From: Flavobacterium sp. LPB0248
Lineage (GTDB): Bacteria > Bacteroidota > Bacteroidia > Flavobacteriales > Flavobacteriaceae
NCBI RefSeq assembly: GCF_013388355.1
Contig: NZ_CP058246.1
Coordinates: forward strand, 3,224,001-3,288,000
Direction: 5' to 3'
Length of the DNA: 64,000 bases
This document shows, piece by piece, positions 43,416-52,562 of this stretch. Position 1 is the stretch's first letter, and every line of letters begins with the position of its first letter. Below the pieces are notes generated by a model. It was not told where the DNA came from. It made no database searches and saw only the letters and a list, made by a program, of their open reading frames with translations. A program made the position numbers and the translations under genes.

Positions 43416-43645
43416 GTTTCAAGTTTCAAGTTTCAGGTTTCAGGTTTTAAGTTTGAAGTTCGTTGTGAAATTTAACCGCAAAGTTCGCAAGGACTTTTTA
43501 CTGAGTCTGTGCTTGCCAAATGCAAAAGAACGCAAAGCTTTGCGAACTTAGCGTTTGTAAACGTTGACCTTGATAAAAATCCTTGCGAACTTTGCGGTTA
43601 AAAAAAACACAAAGTATATCAACTTGAAACTTTAAACCTGAAACA
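43416..43645. repeat. Nested palindromic repeat before kynU
   Basis: The core has perfect 22-base arms, TTAACCGCAAAGTTCGCAAG... at 43472-43493 and the complement at 43580-43601. An inner palindrome GCAAAGCTTTGC lies in between. Outside it, TTTCAAGTTTCAGG-type sequence (43416-43460) is matched by CTTGAAACTTTAAACCTGAAAC (near 43622-43643). No gene is seen in this 340-base gap. It is a REP-like nested hairpin rather than a coding region. Confidence 0.7.
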
Positions 43646-43689
43646 AAACAAACAATTTTTGTTATTTTAGCATCCAAAACAAAAACACA

Positions 43690-44964
43690 ATGACTTTTCA
43701 AAATACACGCGAATTTGCACGAGAGCTAGATTCGAAAGACGCATTAAATCATTATCAAGATCAATTTATTTTTCCAAAAGTAAATGATAAACGAGTAATT
43801 TATTTTACGGGAAACTCTTTAGGATTACAGCCAAAACGTACCAAAGCTTATATTGATGAAGTAATGAATGACTGGGCTGAATTGGCTGTTGAAGGTCATT
43901 TTTATGCCGAAAAACCTTGGTGGGATTATCAAGAAAGATTTGCAGAACCTTTGAGTAAAGTTGTGGGCGCACTTCCGTCTGAAGTTACGGTTATGAACAC
44001 TTTGACAGTAAATCTTCATTTGCTGATGGTTTCTTTTTATCAGCCAAAAGGCAAACGCTATAAAATTATCTGTGAAGAAAAAGCTTTTCCATCAGATCAA
44101 TATATGTTTCAAAGTCAGGTGAATTTTCACGGATACAAACCAGAAGATGCGATTGTAGAAATTAAACGTAGAGAAGGAGAACATAATATTCGTTTAGAAG
44201 ATGTTTTGGCTAAGATTGAAGAAGTTGGTGACGAACTGGCTTTGGTATTAATTGGAGGAGTAAATTATTACACTGGACAAGTTTTTGATATTAAAACCAT
44301 TACAGCTGCAGGACAAAAAGCAGGAGCAAAAGTAGGGTGGGATTTAGCGCATGCAGCTGGAAATATCAAACTAGAACTTCACGATTGGAATGTAGATTTT
44401 GCTGCTTGGTGCAGTTATAAATATATGAATTCAGGCCCAGGAAATGCTTCTGGATGCTTTGTTCATGAAAAACATCATAATTCAGATTTGCCAAGATTTG
44501 CAGGATGGTGGGGACATAACAAAGAGCGTCGTTTTAAAATGGAACCAAACTTTGATCCAGTTCACGGAGCAGACGGATGGCAGATTAGTAATCTTCCAGT
44601 TCTTTCTCTAGCACCATATTTAGCTTCAGTAGAAATGTTTGCTGAAGTTGGAATGGATGCTTTAATCAAAAAACGCGATCATATTACTTCGTATCTAGAA
44701 TTTATTCTTCATGAAATCGATAAAGAAGTAGAAAGTACTTTTGAAATTATTACGCCATCAAATCCAGAAGAAAGAGCTTCTCAATTATCGGTTTTCCTTC
44801 ACGGAGAAGGAAGAGCATTGTTTGATTATTTAATGAAAAACGGAGTAATTACAGATTGGCGCGAACCAAACGTTATTCGTCTAGCACCAGTTCCGTTATA
44901 TTGCTCTTATGAAGATATGTACGACTTCGGACAAATTTTGAAAAAAGGAATTTTAGGGAAGTAA
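43690..44964 (+). CDS. kynU: Kynureninase
   Basis: A 424-residue PLP enzyme that splits kynurenine or 3-hydroxykynurenine to (hydroxy)anthranilate and alanine. Typical parts are YFTGNSLGLQPKRTKAYI, MNTLTVNLHLLMVSFY, VGWDLAHAAGNIKLELHDWNVDFAAWCSYKYMNSGPG (PLP lysine in SYKY), FAGWWGHNK and SNLPVLSLAPYLASVEMF. With kmo at 59268 it covers two steps of tryptophan breakdown toward 3-hydroxyanthranilate and quinolinate/NAD. Confidence 0.95.
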   Translation: MTFQNTREFARELDSKDALNHYQDQFIFPKVNDKRVIYFTGNSLGLQPKRTKAYIDEVMNDWAELAVEGHFYAEKPWWDYQERFAEPLSKVVGALPSEVTVMNTLTVNLHLLMVSFYQPKGKRYKIICEEKAFPSDQYMFQSQVNFHGYKPEDAIVEIKRREGEHNIRLEDVLAKIEEVGDELALVLIGGVNYYTGQVFDIKTITAAGQKAGAKVGWDLAHAAGNIKLELHDWNVDFAAWCSYKYMNSGPGNASGCFVHEKHHNSDLPRFAGWWGHNKERRFKMEPNFDPVHGADGWQISNLPVLSLAPYLASVEMFAEVGMDALIKKRDHITSYLEFILHEIDKEVESTFEIITPSNPEERASQLSVFLHGEGRALFDYLMKNGVITDWREPNVIRLAPVPLYCSYEDMYDFGQILKKGILGK

Positions 44965-45018
44965 AAAATAATCTCGCAAAGACACGAAATTTTTTATTTA
45001 AAATAATTAATCGAGCTG

Positions 45019-45120
45019 TTGTCATTTCGAGGAACGAGAAATCGCACTAGTTATTCCGCAAAGTATGTAGCCCATCTTTGTAGAGTTTCTAGTGCGATTT
45101 CTCGTTCCTCGAAATGACAA
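45019..45120. repeat. TCATTTCGAGGAACGAGA palindromic element, copy 2
   Basis: Perfect 32-base arms at 45019-45050 and 45089-45120. The outer 24 bases equal those of the copy at 27681-27784; the inner eight (GCACTAG-side) differ but are matched between the two arms. It lies after kynU. Confidence 0.88.
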
Positions 45121-45146
45121 AAAATGAGGATAAAACTTTACGTCTT

Positions 45147-45174
45147 CGTAATCCCGATAACTATCGGGATTACG
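45147..45174. repeat. Short palindrome with CGTAATCCCGATA arms
   Basis: CGTAATCCCGATA, a two-base loop and its perfect complement. A degraded relative lies at 15656-15679. No gene is seen between here and the lipoprotein at 45322; a frame reading upstream of that ATG crosses this palindrome and is not credible. Confidence 0.6.
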
Positions 45175-45321
45175 AGATTAATTTTATTCAGCTTGAAAAA
45201 TAAAACGCAGCGAGAAACAGCAAAAACTTCAAATCTTATAAACTTTCTAAAAAATTCTGTAATAATCATTATAGCAGATATTAAGAACTTTGTAATGTAT
45301 AATTTTTTAAAACTTACAATC

Positions 45322-45750
45322 ATGAAAGACTTATATATTTTATTAACCGTGATATTTTTAACTTCTTGTCAACAACAGAACAAAGAAGATGTAAATAAAG
45401 CCAAGCAAGCCAGCATTGATTCAATGAAAGTTGAAATTAACAAACAGCGTGTTATCGATTCGATGAAGACTGAAATGGCGAAATTAAACGAGGAAAAGAT
45501 CGAAGCTCAAAAAGAAAAAGTTGTCGTAGTGCATCAGCAAGACGCAACAACGACAGCTGCACCAGCTAAAAAGAAAGGTTGGAGCGCAACTGCTAAAGGA
45601 GCTGTAATTGGTGCTGGAGTAGGTGCCGCAACAGGAGCAATTGTCAGTAAGAAAAAAGGCGAGGGTGCTATTATTGGCGGTTTAGCAGGAGCGGCATTAG
45701 GAACTGGAACAGGAGCTGTTATTGATAGTAAAAATAAGAAGAAGGAATAA
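45322..45750 (+). CDS. Glycine-zipper lipoprotein
   Basis: The start was placed at the ATG at 45322 (MKDLYILLTVIFLTSCQQQ), giving a lipoprotein signal with lipid-modified Cys16; the longer frame begins in a repeat. The 142-residue protein then has a charged, coiled-coil-like stretch (residues about 20-75, repeats of IDSMK and EK). A glycine-zipper hairpin follows, GAVIGAGVGAATGAIVSKKK and GAIIGGLAGAALGTGTGAVID, as in YMGG/17 kDa-antigen type envelope proteins. It is probably attached to the outer membrane with a membrane-inserting tail. Confidence 0.85.
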   Translation: MKDLYILLTVIFLTSCQQQNKEDVNKAKQASIDSMKVEINKQRVIDSMKTEMAKLNEEKIEAQKEKVVVVHQQDATTTAAPAKKKGWSATAKGAVIGAGVGAATGAIVSKKKGEGAIIGGLAGAALGTGTGAVIDSKNKKKE

Positions 45751-45769
45751 TTATTCTATAAATAAAAAC

Positions 45770-45800
45770 AAACCCCAAATTAAATTTTAATTTGGGGTTT
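45770..45800. terminator. Bidirectional terminator between convergent genes
   Basis: Perfect 15-base arms AAACCCCAAATTAAA (45770-45784) and complement (45786-45800) around one T. It lies between the glycine-zipper gene (plus) and the cysteine-rich gene (minus). Confidence 0.85.
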
Positions 45801-45806
45801 TCAATT

Positions 45807-47603
45807 TTAAACCAACTCTGAAACGGGAATTTTAATACCAACTAATTCTGATTTACAAGAATCGAGTTGATCAAGATGACCCTTAAAGACTGACGTCGAT
45901 TCAAATAAATTTTTATAATACTCAATTCCATCTAACAGATTAGATTTAAAAGTAGTCCATTTTTTAAGCTGAGCTGTTGTAAGTTCTCCAGAAATAGACT
46001 GAAGTTCATTTCTAAAATATTCAACATACATTTTAAGCTCTTTTATAAATAAGTTCGGGCGGTCTGTTCTAATAACCGATTTGCCTTGATAAATATGCTG
46101 GATCATTTCTTTTAAAGAAACCTCTTGGTCAAAATAAGCTAAGTTTGGTCCAGGGCAAATTACTACGCCTTGAGCCTGACCTTTTATCTTAATATCGTTT
46201 TCTAGATAAGAAGCATTCGCCAGACCAACACATAAACATGATTTTTCGGTGATTTTGATTTTGCTCTTCTCAAATTCATCATTAGATATCGAATCCTTTT
46301 TTGCTTCTAATTCTTCTAGTTTAATATCTTGATATTTTTTTGAAGCTGTGCAAATTCCATGCGGGTCGTATTCTTTGCTTAAAGCTAGAAATTTCTTCGG
46401 ACAAGAGCTTCCTGCTTTATTTTCATGAATGCGTTTTTGCTTTAAAAATTCGTTTGTAGTTCCTTTCAAAGTGTTAAAAGGAACTCCCAAAGGAGAAATA
46501 TTGCTTAAATAAAAATCATCTTCTTTGGCATTCATCAACAAATTGCGAGTTTCTTTATCGACAGATGTTGCTTCGGGAACTAATAAAAATGGCGAACCCC
46601 AACCTACAGAATCAACTTTATATTCGTCCAATAAAAATTCATGTTCTGCAGCAGTTCCAACACCGCCTTGAACCGTAATTTTTAATTCTAAAGGATTTTC
46701 AGGAATAGGCTGATTTTTTGCCTGTAAAGCTTTAATCATTAATTCGTGGGCAGATTGTATCAATTGATTTTTTTTTTGCTTGAATTCTTCTAAAATCGTA
46801 CCCAATAAGAGTCCGTCAGTTGCAAAGGCATGTCCGCCGCAATTCAATCCCGATTCAATTCGATATTCTGAAACCCAAAGTCCTTTTTTCGCCAAGAAAT
46901 TTCCTTGAATCATTGCCGATCTAAAATCACTTACTTTTAAGATAATTTTCTTTTTTAGTTCGTTGTTTTCATTCGGAAAAAAATCTTTGAAGTTTTCGAA
47001 ATAACCAAACAATCTCGGATTCATTCCAGCAGAAAGAACTACAGAAGATTCCAAGTTACTATTGGCAAAACCTCTTAAAGCAGCATGTGCGTCGTTAAAC
47101 TCAACTGGAAGTTGTTCATTTTTGACAAAATTATCTTTGTCTAGTTTCGTCATGATATTCACATCGATTTCTCCTGGAAAAAGATGCGATTCAATGTAAT
47201 TTTGAATGTTTTCTTTAAAAGCAATTCCGTCATCTAATAAAGCCTGAAATCCCTTTTTAATATCAGAAGTATTCGGCAGCATTGACATAAAGTTTTCTAA
47301 AGTCGTTTTGCTTTCTGCCAATTCTGTTTTGAAGTTTTCGAATTTCTCTTTTACAATTTTATCGACTAAATTTAAATAAGAGGTAATTCTTTCAGCGCGA
47401 TAGTCGTGAAATTTTTGAGTAATTTCTTCGTAAGGAATGTTGAATTTTGTGCTGTAAAAATTACGCATCTTTTCAATCAGATCATCGTCTGCTAAAGCAA
47501 CAACCGATGAAATTCCGTACTGCGCTACTCGAATCGGACTGTCTATGGTATAAGCAAGTCCCATTACTGGAATATGAAAAGTATGCAGATTATTTTTTGT
47601 CAT
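45807..47603 (-). CDS. Conserved cysteine-rich protein of unknown function (possible Fe-S/flavin enzyme)
   Basis: A 598-residue protein of unassigned family. It opens with HIPVMGLAYTIDSPIRVAQYGISSVVALADD and later has SGLNCGGHAFATDGLLLGTI and VQGGVGTAAEHEFLL...VDSVGWGSPFLLVPEATSVD. These strand-loop repeats with glycines recall a TIM-barrel flavoprotein of the nitronate monooxygenase or glutamate-synthase kind. A cysteine set follows (Cys401, Cys418, Cys456, Cys458, Cys483), suggesting an iron-sulfur cluster or zinc site. No signal peptide is seen, so it is probably cytoplasmic. It is followed by a terminator and preceded by an intergenic repeat. Confidence 0.75.
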   Translation of the reverse strand: MTKNNLHTFHIPVMGLAYTIDSPIRVAQYGISSVVALADDDLIEKMRNFYSTKFNIPYEEITQKFHDYRAERITSYLNLVDKIVKEKFENFKTELAESKTTLENFMSMLPNTSDIKKGFQALLDDGIAFKENIQNYIESHLFPGEIDVNIMTKLDKDNFVKNEQLPVEFNDAHAALRGFANSNLESSVVLSAGMNPRLFGYFENFKDFFPNENNELKKKIILKVSDFRSAMIQGNFLAKKGLWVSEYRIESGLNCGGHAFATDGLLLGTILEEFKQKKNQLIQSAHELMIKALQAKNQPIPENPLELKITVQGGVGTAAEHEFLLDEYKVDSVGWGSPFLLVPEATSVDKETRNLLMNAKEDDFYLSNISPLGVPFNTLKGTTNEFLKQKRIHENKAGSSCPKKFLALSKEYDPHGICTASKKYQDIKLEELEAKKDSISNDEFEKSKIKITEKSCLCVGLANASYLENDIKIKGQAQGVVICPGPNLAYFDQEVSLKEMIQHIYQGKSVIRTDRPNLFIKELKMYVEYFRNELQSISGELTTAQLKKWTTFKSNLLDGIEYYKNLFESTSVFKGHLDQLDSCKSELVGIKIPVSELV

Positions 47604-47652
47604 TTGTATTCGGATTAAAATAGGAACAAATGAAGAAAAATAAATTGTCCTA

Positions 47653-47674
47653 AAACCTGATAATTGTCAGGTTT
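47653..47674 (-). terminator. Hairpin downstream of the AsmA-like gene
   Basis: AAACCTGA (47653-47660) and TCAGGTTT (47667-47674) form a short stem. It lies between the AsmA-like gene and the next minus-strand gene and could be a weak terminator; the T-run on the minus strand is short. Confidence 0.4.
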
Positions 47675-47703
47675 GAAAGGGATTGCGGATATTGCAAAAA
47701 GAT

Positions 47704-47790
47704 TGCCACGAATTGCACAAATTTTCTCGATTTTTTCTTTTTTTCACACTGCGAATAAAAAATTAATGCCAATTTTTACAATTCGTGGTC
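47704..47790. repeat. Palindromic intergenic repeat (CCACGAATT family, diverged copy)
   Basis: TGCCACGAATTGCACAAATT (from 47704) and AATTTTTACAATTCGTGGTC (ending 47790) are imperfect complements around a T-rich loop. It resembles the perfect copy at 9499-9561. Confidence 0.55.
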
Positions 47791-47802
47791 CAAAAAAAGC
47801 TT

Positions 47803-49359
47803 CTAAATCAAAATCTTCTTCAAGGATTCTGCAATGCTTCTCCACAAAAGGTTGTAGAACGATCTGTCTTGAAGTCTTTCTACTTCGACTTCGGCGGTTT
47901 TGGGTTTTTCTTTCGAATCGTTTTTAACTAACAAATTAGCAACTGCTGTTTTGAGTTTGGCTTCTTTTTCAGGATTTTTCTTTTGGTATAATTTGACTTT
48001 CAGATCTTCATAATCCAATGAAGCATTTCCTTTCGATCCGTTGTCGTTTCCATAAAAATTAAAACGGTATTTATTGAAAGTTCCGGTAAAAGTGCTGTTG
48101 ATATAAGGTTTAGTGAATCTTGTCATGGCTCCAACATCAAAATTTGAAATCACGCCTTGAATATGAAATCCGTCACTTTTGTCTAAAACATTAAAACTCC
48201 AATCGACATCAAGAGGAGAATTTTTCATGAAAATGCATTTGACTTTGATTTTCACATCATCTGTTTTTTTCAAACCAAAACCACTTCTTAAATTAGTTGC
48301 TTGCAAATTGAATTTATCGAAAGTTAAAACTCCTGGACCTTTGGCAAAATCAAGTTCTTCTTCATAAACCAATTTCGATTTCAAAACCTGAAGTGTATCA
48401 ACTTGAAGAGGAAATTTCAGATTTCGCAATAAATGATTGTAAAGGTATTTTTTGCTTGGATCGTCTTTCAGCATTTTTCCACGGTAGATATTAGCATCAA
48501 AATGATGAATGATCAGCGAATTTGCTTTGAAATAAAACTGATTATTTTTGAAACCCCAGTCCATTTTTGCGACTTGAGCCGAATCAAATTTTAAATTGTA
48601 AATGTCTTTTTCTTTTTCAAGACGCTTTAAAAATTCTCTACGCTCAAATTGAGGTAGATTTGAGAAATTATTAATCTTTAAAAAATTCTTTTCGGTACTT
48701 ATTTTTCCAATATTGATGTAATAAAAACCATTTGGTCTATAAAATAAACTGTCGCAAACGAGAGCATATTTTTTATATTGAATCGGAATTTTTTCTTTTA
48801 AAGTTGCATCGGTAATTAAAATGCCTTCCAGTTTTAAAAGTATTTTTTTTATGCTAAAAATAGGTTTATCTGTATCTAAAGAGACCACATCAACCGATCC
48901 GTCGTTGAGGTAAATATTAGAAACTGCAATAATTTTTCGAAACGGATCAATAATTTCTTTTTCAATGCTTTTGCTATTATTGATGAGTTTTTCGCCTTTT
49001 TTGTATAAAATGATTCGCGGTTTATTGATAATGATACTTTCCGCCTGAATAATATCTCGAAACGCCAAATCCCAAATGTTAAAATGTTTTATAGTGATAG
49101 ATTCAATTTTAGAAAAAAGTCCATTTTTGCTGTCCTTTGGTTCGTTTTTCGGACTCACAAGTAAAGTCTGTGCATTAATATTTCGAGAAAAAAGAGAGAC
49201 TTCAATTTTTTCATAATTGATATTATATGCGGTTTTGTTTTTTTCGTGAATGATGATTGGAAGCTGTTTTTTGATCCAATAATTCAACCCGACATTGGCA
49301 AGAATTACAAGTGCAAGAAGAGAAATTATAACAATCGCTATTTTTTTATATACAGACAT
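47803..49359 (-). CDS. AsmA-like membrane-anchored protein (DUF748-like)
   Basis: A 518-residue protein with an N-terminal transmembrane helix (KKIAIVIISLLALVILANVGLNYWI) followed by a long strand-rich periplasmic region. The pattern INYEKIEVSLFSRNINAQTLLVSP...FSKIESITIKHFNIWDLAFRDIIQAESIIINKPRIILY is typical of the AsmA/DUF748 repeat group. Such proteins bridge or line the periplasm and have been tied to lipid transport to the outer membrane. The C-terminus is positively charged and ends ESLKKILI. Family assignment is by pattern only. Confidence 0.75.
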   Translation of the reverse strand: MSVYKKIAIVIISLLALVILANVGLNYWIKKQLPIIIHEKNKTAYNINYEKIEVSLFSRNINAQTLLVSPKNEPKDSKNGLFSKIESITIKHFNIWDLAFRDIIQAESIIINKPRIILYKKGEKLINNSKSIEKEIIDPFRKIIAVSNIYLNDGSVDVVSLDTDKPIFSIKKILLKLEGILITDATLKEKIPIQYKKYALVCDSLFYRPNGFYYINIGKISTEKNFLKINNFSNLPQFERREFLKRLEKEKDIYNLKFDSAQVAKMDWGFKNNQFYFKANSLIIHHFDANIYRGKMLKDDPSKKYLYNHLLRNLKFPLQVDTLQVLKSKLVYEEELDFAKGPGVLTFDKFNLQATNLRSGFGLKKTDDVKIKVKCIFMKNSPLDVDWSFNVLDKSDGFHIQGVISNFDVGAMTRFTKPYINSTFTGTFNKYRFNFYGNDNGSKGNASLDYEDLKVKLYQKKNPEKEAKLKTAVANLLVKNDSKEKPKTAEVEVERLQDRSFYNLLWRSIAESLKKILI

Positions 49360-49467
49360 TTATAGGATTAATTTTAAATACATAAATTTAGACTTTTAAA
49401 GACTGTTGTCTCTTATAAGATTTTGAAGAAAAGTTACATTATTACGAATTTCATCCTTTTTTAAAAT

Positions 49468-51858
49468 ATGAGAATAATTAAAAAAATCCTGTTGACATTA
49501 TTGGTTCTTGTTGTAATTCTTGCGATTGGTTTATGCGCTTACATTTTTCATCTAAAACCGAAATATGAAGGTTCTGTACAATTGAATAATCTCGAGAAAG
49601 AAACCACAGTCTATTTTGATGATTTTGGAGTGCCTCATATTTATGCAGATTCAGAAAAAGATGCTATGACCGCACTTGGTTACGTACATGCGCAGGAAAG
49701 ATTATGGCAAATGGAATTGTTACGCCGAATTGCTCCAGGACGTTTATCTGAAATTTTTGGAGGTGTAGCGCTTAAAAATGATAAGTTTTTTGCTGGAATC
49801 GGAATCGAAGAAGCTTCGGCAAAAGCCATTGCAAAATTGGATAAAAACAGCGAAAGTTATAAACTGACACAAGCCTATCTGGATGGAATCAATCAGTATT
49901 TGGAAGAAGGCGTGACGCCGATAGAATTTACTTTGGTTGGTGTAAAAAAGCAAAAATTTACCATAAAAGACGTTTATAATATTTTTGGATATATGTCTTT
50001 TAGTTTTGCGATGGCGCAGAAAACAGATCCGTTATTGACCGATATTAAAAATAAATATGGAGCTGCTTATTTGAAAGATTTAGGTATTGATGGAGAATTT
50101 AATAATACAAAAATTAGAATTTCTAAAGAGAAGACTGAAGAATATACCGAGATTTCAAAATCTATAACTGCTATGTTGGATCAGTCTCCAATTCCTCCAT
50201 TTGTTGGAAGTAATAGTTGGGTTGTTGGACCGCATAAATCAAAAACGGGAAAAGTTATTTTTGCTAATGATCCGCATATTGGATTTTCGCAGCCTGCAAC
50301 TTGGTATGAAGCTCATTTAGTTACACCAAAGCATGAATTGTACGGATGTTATTTGGCTGGAACTCCATTTCCGCTTTTGGCGCATAACAGAGATTATGCT
50401 TATGGTTTAACGATGTTTGAAAATGATGATATCGATTTTTACCAAGAAAAAAATAAAGCAGATGATGCTTCTCAATATCAAACACCAACAGGTTTCAGTA
50501 CATACGAAATCAGAAAAAAAACGATTAAAGTAAAAGATTCTTCAGATGTTGTATTGACAGTTAAAATTACTCGTCACGGACCAGTCATGAATGATTTTAT
50601 AGATCTTTTAGGAAAGAAGAATCCTATTGCAATGTCTTGGACGTACACAAGAGAGCCAATTCAAATCTTAGATGCGGCTTATGGACTTTCGCATGCTAAA
50701 AACACAACCGAATTTAAAAAGGCAGTTTCTTTAATTGCAGCGCCAGGATTAAACGTTATGTATGGCGATGCTAAAGGAAACGTTGCTTGGTGGGCGAGCG
50801 GGAAATTGTACCGACATAATGAAGGTGTTAATACACATTTGATTTTGGACGGTTCAAGTGGAAAAGATGATATTACGAAGTTTTTAGATTTTGAAGAAAA
50901 TCCGTCAGCAGAAAATCCAGCATGGGGATATGTTTATTCGGCCAATAATCAGCCAGAAGCAATAGATAATGGTTATTTATATCCAGGATATTATCTACCG
51001 GAAGATCGCGCTAAAAGAATTTCTGGAATTTTAAATGCAAAATCAGATTGGGATAAGGAAGCCATCAGTAAAATGATTTATGATAATACTTCTGATGTTG
51101 CTGTTGAAACGACTAAAAACTTAATTGCAAGTTTAGATAATAAACCACTTTCTAATAAAGAAAAAGAAGTTATAAATGTTTTAAGATCTTGGAAAGGAAC
51201 AACCAATTTAGAGGATGTTGCGCCAACGATTTACAACAAATGGATTTATCTGTATTTGAAAAATACGTTTGAAGACGAAATGGGAAAAGACAATTTCAAT
51301 TTGTTTTTGGGTATTTCTCTTGGAAAACAAGTAATTGCCAATCAGATAAAAAATGAAAATTCGATTTGGTGGGATAACATCAAAACAAAAAATATAAAAG
51401 AAACCAGAACAGATGTTGTTTCAAAATCTTTTCATGATGCTGTTGTTGCTTTGCAGAATCAGCTAGGAGAAAACATTTCAGAATGGAACTGGGGGAAAGT
51501 ACATACAGTAGAACACGAACATCCATTAGGAAAAGTCAAAGCGCTTCGCGGATTGTTTAATGTTGGCCCATTTAATTCGCCAGGTTCAAATGAAGTAATC
51601 AATAATTTATTTTTCGGATTTAACGATGAAGGTAAATATTATACCAAAGGCGGACCTTCAACTAGAAGAATTGTCGATTTTTCCGATGTAGAAAACAGCT
51701 GGAGTATTTTGCCAACTGGTCAATCAGGAAATCCGTTTAGTAAACACTACGATGATCAAGCTGAAATGTACAACGCAGGAAAGTTCAGAAAAATGAAATT
51801 AAACAAAGAAGAGATTATAAAGACTTCAACTAAACTAATTTTAAAACCTAAGAAGTAG
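49468..51858 (+). CDS. Penicillin acylase-family (Ntn) hydrolase
   Basis: A 796-residue exported amidase with an N-terminal membrane anchor/signal (ILLTLLVLVVILAIGLCAYI). The alpha part has VYFDDFGVPHIYADSEKDAMTALGYVHAQERLWQMELLRRI. The beta part begins at the nucleophile Ser248 in PFVGSNSWVVGPHKSKTG, which becomes N-terminal after self-cleavage. Later AGLNVMYGDAKGNVAWWASG and FNVGPFNSPGSNEVINN are typical. It may act on acyl-homoserine lactones, beta-lactams or other amides; the true substrate is unknown. Confidence 0.93.
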   Translation: MRIIKKILLTLLVLVVILAIGLCAYIFHLKPKYEGSVQLNNLEKETTVYFDDFGVPHIYADSEKDAMTALGYVHAQERLWQMELLRRIAPGRLSEIFGGVALKNDKFFAGIGIEEASAKAIAKLDKNSESYKLTQAYLDGINQYLEEGVTPIEFTLVGVKKQKFTIKDVYNIFGYMSFSFAMAQKTDPLLTDIKNKYGAAYLKDLGIDGEFNNTKIRISKEKTEEYTEISKSITAMLDQSPIPPFVGSNSWVVGPHKSKTGKVIFANDPHIGFSQPATWYEAHLVTPKHELYGCYLAGTPFPLLAHNRDYAYGLTMFENDDIDFYQEKNKADDASQYQTPTGFSTYEIRKKTIKVKDSSDVVLTVKITRHGPVMNDFIDLLGKKNPIAMSWTYTREPIQILDAAYGLSHAKNTTEFKKAVSLIAAPGLNVMYGDAKGNVAWWASGKLYRHNEGVNTHLILDGSSGKDDITKFLDFEENPSAENPAWGYVYSANNQPEAIDNGYLYPGYYLPEDRAKRISGILNAKSDWDKEAISKMIYDNTSDVAVETTKNLIASLDNKPLSNKEKEVINVLRSWKGTTNLEDVAPTIYNKWIYLYLKNTFEDEMGKDNFNLFLGISLGKQVIANQIKNENSIWWDNIKTKNIKETRTDVVSKSFHDAVVALQNQLGENISEWNWGKVHTVEHEHPLGKVKALRGLFNVGPFNSPGSNEVINNLFFGFNDEGKYYTKGGPSTRRIVDFSDVENSWSILPTGQSGNPFSKHYDDQAEMYNAGKFRKMKLNKEEIIKTSTKLILKPKK

Positions 51859-51895
51859 TTTTTGGTTTAAGTTTCATGTAGATTCAAATGCTAAT

Positions 51896-51936
51896 AAAGG
51901 TTCAAAGGTTTCTATTTAGAAAACCTTTGAACCTTT
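51896..51936. terminator. Terminator hairpin with AAAGGTTCAAAGGTTT arms
   Basis: Perfect 16-base arms (51896-51911 and 51921-51936) with a nine-base loop lie between the convergent penicillin acylase and the gene at 51958. It is followed by a degenerate repeat of its own motif (ctgaacctta). Confidence 0.75.
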
Positions 51937-51957
51937 GTTGCTTTGCACCTCTGAACC

Positions 51958-52401
51958 TTACTTAGAAATATACTTCCCCAAAACAATATCATTCGCAAAA
52001 ATGTTCAGATTATTAATAAGAACCCTATTATTGGTCATGACATTTTGTGTTTGATAGGCAGGATCTTTTTCGTAGGCTTTTAATAAAGTTTCCAATTCAA
52101 CTTCGTCAAACACTACAAAACTGTTGTAAATGGCATCTCTAAAGTTTTTGTAGTTAATGCTTTGAGTAACTTCCATTGCCTTTTGGTCATTCCAACCTTC
52201 TTTTGCAGAAGTTTCATTTATTTTTGAAAGGCAAAAATCAATAACGTAGTTTTTGTAACGAGTCGCTTCAACAATTTTATCGATTATAATTTTGTTCTGC
52301 TGGCTAGGCATTAAAGGCTGATTGCTTTGCGATAAAGATTTAGAAGAAATAAAAAGACATAGCAAGACAGTTAGAAAACGATAGTTTTTCAAATTTTTCA
52401 T
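51958..52401 (-). CDS. Secreted helical protein of unknown function
   Basis: A 147-residue protein with a Sec signal (MKNLKNYRFLTVLLCLFISSKSLSQ). The mature part is predicted helical (NKIIIDKIVEATRYKNYVIDFCLSKINETS...FRDAIYNSFVVFDEVELETLLKAY). A single cysteine is visible after the signal. No family is recognised. It lies alone between two terminators. Confidence 0.7.
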   Translation of the reverse strand: MKNLKNYRFLTVLLCLFISSKSLSQSNQPLMPSQQNKIIIDKIVEATRYKNYVIDFCLSKINETSAKEGWNDQKAMEVTQSINYKNFRDAIYNSFVVFDEVELETLLKAYEKDPAYQTQNVMTNNRVLINNLNIFANDIVLGKYISK

Positions 52402-52487
52402 AGGTTATTCAATTATTTTGGGTGAGGCTAAAATAGTATTTTTAAAAAATAATTGACCGAATTTGTATGTCCCAAGTTGTAACAAAA

Positions 52488-52526
52488 ACTCCGATAGAAT
52501 AACTGTTAGAGCTATTTTATCGGAGT
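52488..52526 (-). terminator. Terminator after the TPR-containing serine hydrolase
   Basis: ACTCCGATA (52488-52496) and TATCGGAGT (52518-52526) pair, with a second partial stem inside. T-runs flank both sides. On the minus strand it follows the stop at 52563. Confidence 0.75.
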
Positions 52527-52562
52527 CGTTTTTTTAAGAAATTAATTTACAATTATTTGCCT

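Noticed and set aside
45124..45321. N-terminal extension of the glycine-zipper lipoprotein
   Set aside because: It crosses a palindromic repeat and would bury the clear lipoprotein signal that begins at 45322.
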